Source: CAZHWR01 sp964536085 (lineage in GTDB: Bacteria > Bacillota > Clostridia > Oscillospirales > Ruminococcaceae). Taken from it: a stretch of 64,000 nucleotides of DNA. The stretch lies in NCBI GenBank assembly GCA_964536085.1, contig CAZHWR010000002.1, forward strand, positions 1 through 64,000, read 5' to 3'. Both the position numbers and the translations under genes were made by a program. Positions 59,804 through 64,000 of the stretch are shown piece by piece; positions within the stretch are counted from its first letter, which is position 1; each line of letters opens with the position of its first letter. The notes under the pieces are model-generated. The model did no database searches, had not been told where the DNA came from, and saw only the letters and a program-made list of their open reading frames with translations.

Positions 59804-62800
59804 ATGATATTATCAAAACGATTTAAACAAACGGCAGCATGGATGCTGGTGGTCAGCGTTGTTCTTTCCTGCGTTCCTTTTGCGGCGGCGGATTTGGCGC
59901 AAAAGGAATATACCTTTGAGGATTTTAAGCTGTCTGAAAGCGCGGCGCAGGCGGGCTGCACAATCAGCGGCGATGAAAGCGGAGGAATTATTCTTTCTAA
60001 AAGAGACAGGAACGATAACCATGCCACATCGGAGGTGTGGATGGATGAATTTGTTTTTTCAGCGGATGTAGAAATACTCGACGGAAGTAATCCTATTCTC
60101 ACTTTCGGAGTGAAGAACCGCGATGACGTACCGAGCGGCGAATGGTATGCGATTTGCCCGAACCGAAATACGGAAAGCCCGGCGTATTCCGCGAGGATTT
60201 TCAAGGTATCGGGCGGAGCGCTGCAATTAAACGAATATGTGCCGATGACCGACGAACAGCTTGAAAAAACGGCTTATAATATGAAGGTGAGCGTAGACGG
60301 CGATAAAAACATAAAGTTCTACATAGACGACCAGCTTATACTCGCATGCCGGGATCTCAGCTATACGGGAGGATATCTGGGACTGCTTTCATGGGACGCT
60401 CAGGTGAGATTTTCAAATATTAAAATCGAGGAGTATGATACTCAAACCTCCTCAGAGTTTAATACAAACTTAACAGGGTTAGCAAAAGCCGGAAATAACG
60501 GAAGCTGGATGATAACATCGGACGGCTTTACAGGTCAGGGAACAGGAGACTCGTTTGCCCTGTCGGACAGTGCGCCTGACAATTTTATTTATGAGGCGGA
60601 TGTAAAAATAGAATCGGGAGACGCGGCCTCATTGGTGTTTCGTTCTAATTATAACGGCGGGAACGCCTATGTTGCAAACGTTGATTTGGGTGACTTTTCA
60701 AACGCACGCATCTTTAAGTTTACCGATTCCGGTGCGGTGACCCTCGGCGAGTATAAGATAACCGATAAATCCGTAAAAGATTATTCAATGAGAGTCGAAG
60801 TGAACGGAAGCGATATAAGGTATTTTCTGAATGGCAGACTTATAATAAGCTGCTCGGATTACGAATTTACATCCGGTCGCCTCGGTCTGCTGGTGTGCAA
60901 TTCCACGTCGGTGTTTAACAATGTTTTGTATACGGATTTGTCCGACGATTTGCCCGTCGTTGATTCGCTGGCGGTGAGCGGTGCGCAAATCTCACCCGAG
61001 TATTCAACGTCCTCCAAGCTATACAGCGCGGCGGTGAACAACTTGACAGACAGCATAACGCTGACTCTTGAGACCAAAACAGAGGCTTCGGTATACGGAT
61101 ACAATAAATCGACCGGACTTGACATTTTGGACTCTGCGGTATATACAGAGCCTATGACAATTGCGCTCGGAGAGGGCGAAAATATAATTTTGGTTAGACC
61201 CGGAAACGGAGAGACGGTTGTGATAAAAATCAAACGCAGACAGTCAGACGATATATATTATAACGAGCCGTACAGACCGCAGTTCCATATTACGCCGGAA
61301 TCCGGATGGCTTAACGACCCTAACGGGCTTGTGTATTACGAAGGGGAGTACCATGTGTTTTATCAGTATTATCCCGACAGCAAATATTCGCAGGATATCA
61401 AATACTGGGCGCATATGGTTTCAACCGATTTAGTTCATTGGACAGAGCTTCCGATTGCGTTGGCGCCGGATGAATACGGTTCTATGTGGTCCGGGTCGTG
61501 TGTTGCCGATTTAAACAATACCTCCGGGCTGTTCAGCGATACTGAGGAAAAGTCGGGACTTGTTATATATTATACCTGCACTGATCCAAAAGGACTTGTG
61601 CAGCGACAGTGTATGGCGTATTCCAAGGATAAAGGGCGGACGTGGATAAAATATAACGGCGGCGCGCCTATACTCGACGCCGACGACGATCCGCTGAATG
61701 ACAGCGCTTTCCGCGATCCCAAGGTGTTTTGGCACGAAGAATCCGCGCAGTGGATGATGATATGCGCAGGCGGACCGGTTCGCTTTTACTCTTCTGATAA
61801 CCTGATCGATTGGAAAGCTGAGGGAATGCAGCCCGAGCTTGTGACAGAGTGCGCGGATTTTTACAAAATGACAGCGGCGGGTACAGATACTGAAAAATGG
61901 GTGCTGTCCGGCGGTGGAGTGTGGTATATGGTCGGCGACTTCAAGCTTGTCGGCGGGGTATGGAAGTTCGTACCCGACAGCGGCGAGCGGCTGGCATTTA
62001 ACAGCGCTTCGGACACATACGCGGGAATTACTTTTAATAATGCGCCTGATAACAGAAGAATCATGATGAGCTGGATGGTCGATTTGGGATATTCCAATCA
62101 GACGGGCGACGTCACAGATCCGTATAACGGTGCGCTGACAGTTCCGTACGAGCTCACTTTGGTTTTTGACAGCGGCAAGTATCGGATTAATCAGGAGCCG
62201 ATAGGGGAGCTTGAGAGCCTGCGTGGCAGCTCCGTGGTTTTGGATGGTATTACAGTGGACGAAGAAACAGTAAATCCGCTCAGGGGTACAATGCAGGAAA
62301 CGTTTGAAATCGACGCTGTGATTTCTGAAAATCAGGCGGAGGAGTTTGGATTTATCCTGCGTGCCGGAGGCGGTAAGCAGACCGTTGTAAAATACGACAG
62401 CAAAAAGGAAAAGCTGATACTTGACAGACGAAATTCCGGGGAAAGCCCGACAAGCGGATTTCTCACCTCTTTTTCAGAGACTGTGTATAAGCAAAACGGA
62501 AAGCTGTCGCTGAAAATCCTTGTCGACCGTTCTTCGGCGGAGCTTTTTGCAAACGGTAAAGCGTTTACTTCTCTTATATTTCCCGAAAGTTCGGGAGTCG
62601 GCATGGAGCTTTATTCCAAAAACGGCGCAGTGACGTTTGAAACTCTGCGTATATATAAGTTGAATTCGATATTCAGAGCGGAGCAGTCTGCGGACACGGC
62701 GAAAAAAATAACGGTATCTTCGGGCAAAACGAAATACGCAGTCTCGGAGAAGTTTACCGTGTTTGCTGTTCCCGACAGCTTTGGCGCACAGGTTCACGCA

Positions 62801-64000
62801 AAATGGAGCGTTTCCGATGACGGAGTTTTACAAATTATCGAAGAGGGAAGCAATTATGCAGTCGTAAAAGCTGTTGCGCAGGGCGAGGCCTCTGTGATTG
62901 CGACAGACGGTGATTTGCGGGGGGAATGGAAGATCCTCGCTGAGGAACGGGTGTTTAACACGAATCTATCTGATCTTGAAGCAGTCGGCGGAAGCTGGGA
63001 AATCACATCGGACGGGCTTGAGGGCAGCGGCGTCGGCAATTCGCCAATTCTGTCTCAGAGCTTTGCCGCAGACTTCAGCTATGAGGCTGATATGAGATAT
63101 ATAGATGGTAATGTGGGCGCGGCGCTTATATTCCGCGCGGCAGATGATCTATCTGTTTACTATACGGCCGATGTCTGTGAGCGCGATCGCCGTGCACGGA
63201 TACTGAAATTCACAATGAACCCCGTTACAGGTAGCTACAGCGACGTTACGCTGGGTAATGCAGGTACGCTGAAGCTTACTGACGATCATCGGTATAACCT
63301 TAAAGTGCTGTGCGTAGGTTCGAAGATAGAATTTTATGTGAACGGTGAGCTTTTAGCTTCTGCCAATGACGGTACTTCTCTAAGCGGGCGTTTCGGTCTT
63401 AACGTCTGCGACATTACAGGCGCATTCCAAAACGTTTATTATGAGTTGTTGCAGTCTCAAGATTCGGATGACGCCAATTCAGACGACTCCGAGCCTGACA
63501 GCTCAAATTCGAGCGGCACGAGTACGGGAAATCCGATTTTAGACGGCGTTGTGCTTGTCGATGGAAATATGCGGTTTTATAAAAACGGTAAGGCTGTCGG
63601 CGGAAGCAGATTAATAACCTATAACGGCAAGCAGTATGTGCTTAAAAAAGGCGTTGTGCTGAGAGCCGGGCAAAAATGGCGGAAAGTAACTCTCGGGGCA
63701 AAGAGCTATATTATAAACAGAAAAGGGGAAATCCAGAAAGCCGTTAAATATAAATACAGGGCGATAAATGTGGGGAAAGCAACATACGTTGTAAACGCAA
63801 GGGGTGTGATACAAAAATCGAAAAATAAAAAATACGCGATTGTTGCCGCAAGCGGAAAGAGATATATTATAAACAAAAAAGGCAGGGTGCAAATATCCGG
63901 CAACAGAAAATACCGCGTTATAAAAGTGAAAAGCGTCTTCTATATAGTAAATAAGCGCGGAATAGTACGGACCTCCGGGAAAAAAGTCAGCCTTAAGCTG
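59804..64000 (+). CDS. Giant secreted GH32 fructan hydrolase, 3'-partial
   Basis: At least 1399 residues; the frame is open to the window edge. Signal peptide (MILSKRFKQ, core to PFAAA, about residue 27). Two LamG-like beta-sandwich domains (about 35-210, 220-385). GH32 domain from about 486: nucleophile Asp505 in WLNDPNG, Asp638 in FRDPK, acid/base Glu682 in TECADF, the full levanase/inulinase/invertase triad. GH32C sandwich (about 820-950; DRSSAELFANG), Ig-like domain (about 965-1045), third LamG-like domain (about 1050-1215), acidic Ser/Asp linker, then five or more NKKG repeats (from about 1245) like those of the 442-1428 protein. It likely breaks fructans at the cell surface. GAAAGGAAA precedes the ATG. 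Confidence 0.93.
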   Translation, partial: MILSKRFKQTAAWMLVVSVVLSCVPFAAADLAQKEYTFEDFKLSESAAQAGCTISGDESGGIILSKRDRNDNHATSEVWMDEFVFSADVEILDGSNPILTFGVKNRDDVPSGEWYAICPNRNTESPAYSARIFKVSGGALQLNEYVPMTDEQLEKTAYNMKVSVDGDKNIKFYIDDQLILACRDLSYTGGYLGLLSWDAQVRFSNIKIEEYDTQTSSEFNTNLTGLAKAGNNGSWMITSDGFTGQGTGDSFALSDSAPDNFIYEADVKIESGDAASLVFRSNYNGGNAYVANVDLGDFSNARIFKFTDSGAVTLGEYKITDKSVKDYSMRVEVNGSDIRYFLNGRLIISCSDYEFTSGRLGLLVCNSTSVFNNVLYTDLSDDLPVVDSLAVSGAQISPEYSTSSKLYSAAVNNLTDSITLTLETKTEASVYGYNKSTGLDILDSAVYTEPMTIALGEGENIILVRPGNGETVVIKIKRRQSDDIYYNEPYRPQFHITPESGWLNDPNGLVYYEGEYHVFYQYYPDSKYSQDIKYWAHMVSTDLVHWTELPIALAPDEYGSMWSGSCVADLNNTSGLFSDTEEKSGLVIYYTCTDPKGLVQRQCMAYSKDKGRTWIKYNGGAPILDADDDPLNDSAFRDPKVFWHEESAQWMMICAGGPVRFYSSDNLIDWKAEGMQPELVTECADFYKMTAAGTDTEKWVLSGGGVWYMVGDFKLVGGVWKFVPDSGERLAFNSASDTYAGITFNNAPDNRRIMMSWMVDLGYSNQTGDVTDPYNGALTVPYELTLVFDSGKYRINQEPIGELESLRGSSVVLDGITVDEETVNPLRGTMQETFEIDAVISENQAEEFGFILRAGGGKQTVVKYDSKKEKLILDRRNSGESPTSGFLTSFSETVYKQNGKLSLKILVDRSSAELFANGKAFTSLIFPESSGVGMELYSKNGAVTFETLRIYKLNSIFRAEQSADTAKKITVSSGKTKYAVSEKFTVFAVPDSFGAQVHAKWSVSDDGVLQIIEEGSNYAVVKAVAQGEASVIATDGDLRGEWKILAEERVFNTNLSDLEAVGGSWEITSDGLEGSGVGNSPILSQSFAADFSYEADMRYIDGNVGAALIFRAADDLSVYYTADVCERDRRARILKFTMNPVTGSYSDVTLGNAGTLKLTDDHRYNLKVLCVGSKIEFYVNGELLASANDGTSLSGRFGLNVCDITGAFQNVYYELLQSQDSDDANSDDSEPDSSNSSGTSTGNPILDGVVLVDGNMRFYKNGKAVGGSRLITYNGKQYVLKKGVVLRAGQKWRKVTLGAKSYIINRKGEIQKAVKYKYRAINVGKATYVVNARGVIQKSKNKKYAIVAASGKRYIINKKGRVQISGNRKYRVIKVKSVFYIVNKRGIVRTSGKKVSLKL

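Overview
The window looks like a scaffold from a low-to-mid GC anaerobic Clostridia genome (Bacillota), probably a gut or fermentative polysaccharide degrader, and probably metagenome-assembled. The evidence is the gene content and order (mutS-mutL-miaA-hfq, sepF-ylmH-divIVA-lspA-rluD, zapA-U32 peptidase, mreBCD-PBP2), a split transketolase, 2-hydroxyacyl-CoA dehydratase/activase proteins, a cysteine T-box, GGAGG-type ribosome binding sites, frequent TTG/GTG starts, and a 100-N scaffold gap. I saw no tRNA, rRNA or CRISPR array.

Layout. 1-440: decayed IS200-type transposase with its right-end hairpins. 442-4330: divergent pair made of a secreted repeat protein (-) and a secreted GH27 alpha-galactosidase that carries a rhodanese domain and an NPCBM domain (+). 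4437-9057 (-): DUF6483 protein, dehydratase-like protein and large double-ASKHA activase. 9428-10848: Fur-box-controlled putative metal exporter with a His-rich loop, plus a Fur-family regulator. 10981-14470: lipoprotein, response regulator and sensor kinase. 14507-19486: DUF1385 protein, prmC, recA, recX, rimO. 19688-22625: pgsA, then a Cys T-box that governs cysE-cysS. 22834-31127: miaB, ylbF-like, mutS, mutL, a 112-bp structured tandem repeat containing the assembly gap, miaA, hfq. 31145-36639: cell-division and envelope cluster. 36721-40575: HAD phosphatase, split transketolase, ung and an unrecognised small helical protein.

40654-42774 (-) is a TetR-ABC transporter cassette with a perfect 36-bp palindromic operator over its promoter. 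42863-45095 (-) holds trpS and a PLP aminotransferase. 45412-53855 is the second envelope block: zapA, U32 peptidase, mreB-mreC-mreD, PBP2, a MinD-like ATPase without visible MinC/MinE, and mgsA. 54159-59335 holds hisS, aspS, a DnaD-domain protein and a DnaC/DnaI-type helicase loader. 59804 to the window end is a very large secreted GH32 fructan hydrolase, cut off by the edge.

The two ends mirror each other. The secreted protein at 442-1428 and the GH32 enzyme at 59804-64000 end in the same lysine-rich repeat of roughly 20-25 residues (core GKxYIVNKKGxVQK), which I do not recognise as a standard named family and which probably serves as a shared surface or glycan attachment module. The most interesting items are this repeat module, the rhodanese domain inside an exported glycosidase, the 112-bp multi-hairpin repeat at the gap, the in-phase TGCAAC repeats at 1533-1595, and a small dispersed intergenic repeat (45143, 59728). 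Everything in between is mostly ordinary housekeeping. All assignments are from reading motifs; no database search was possible.
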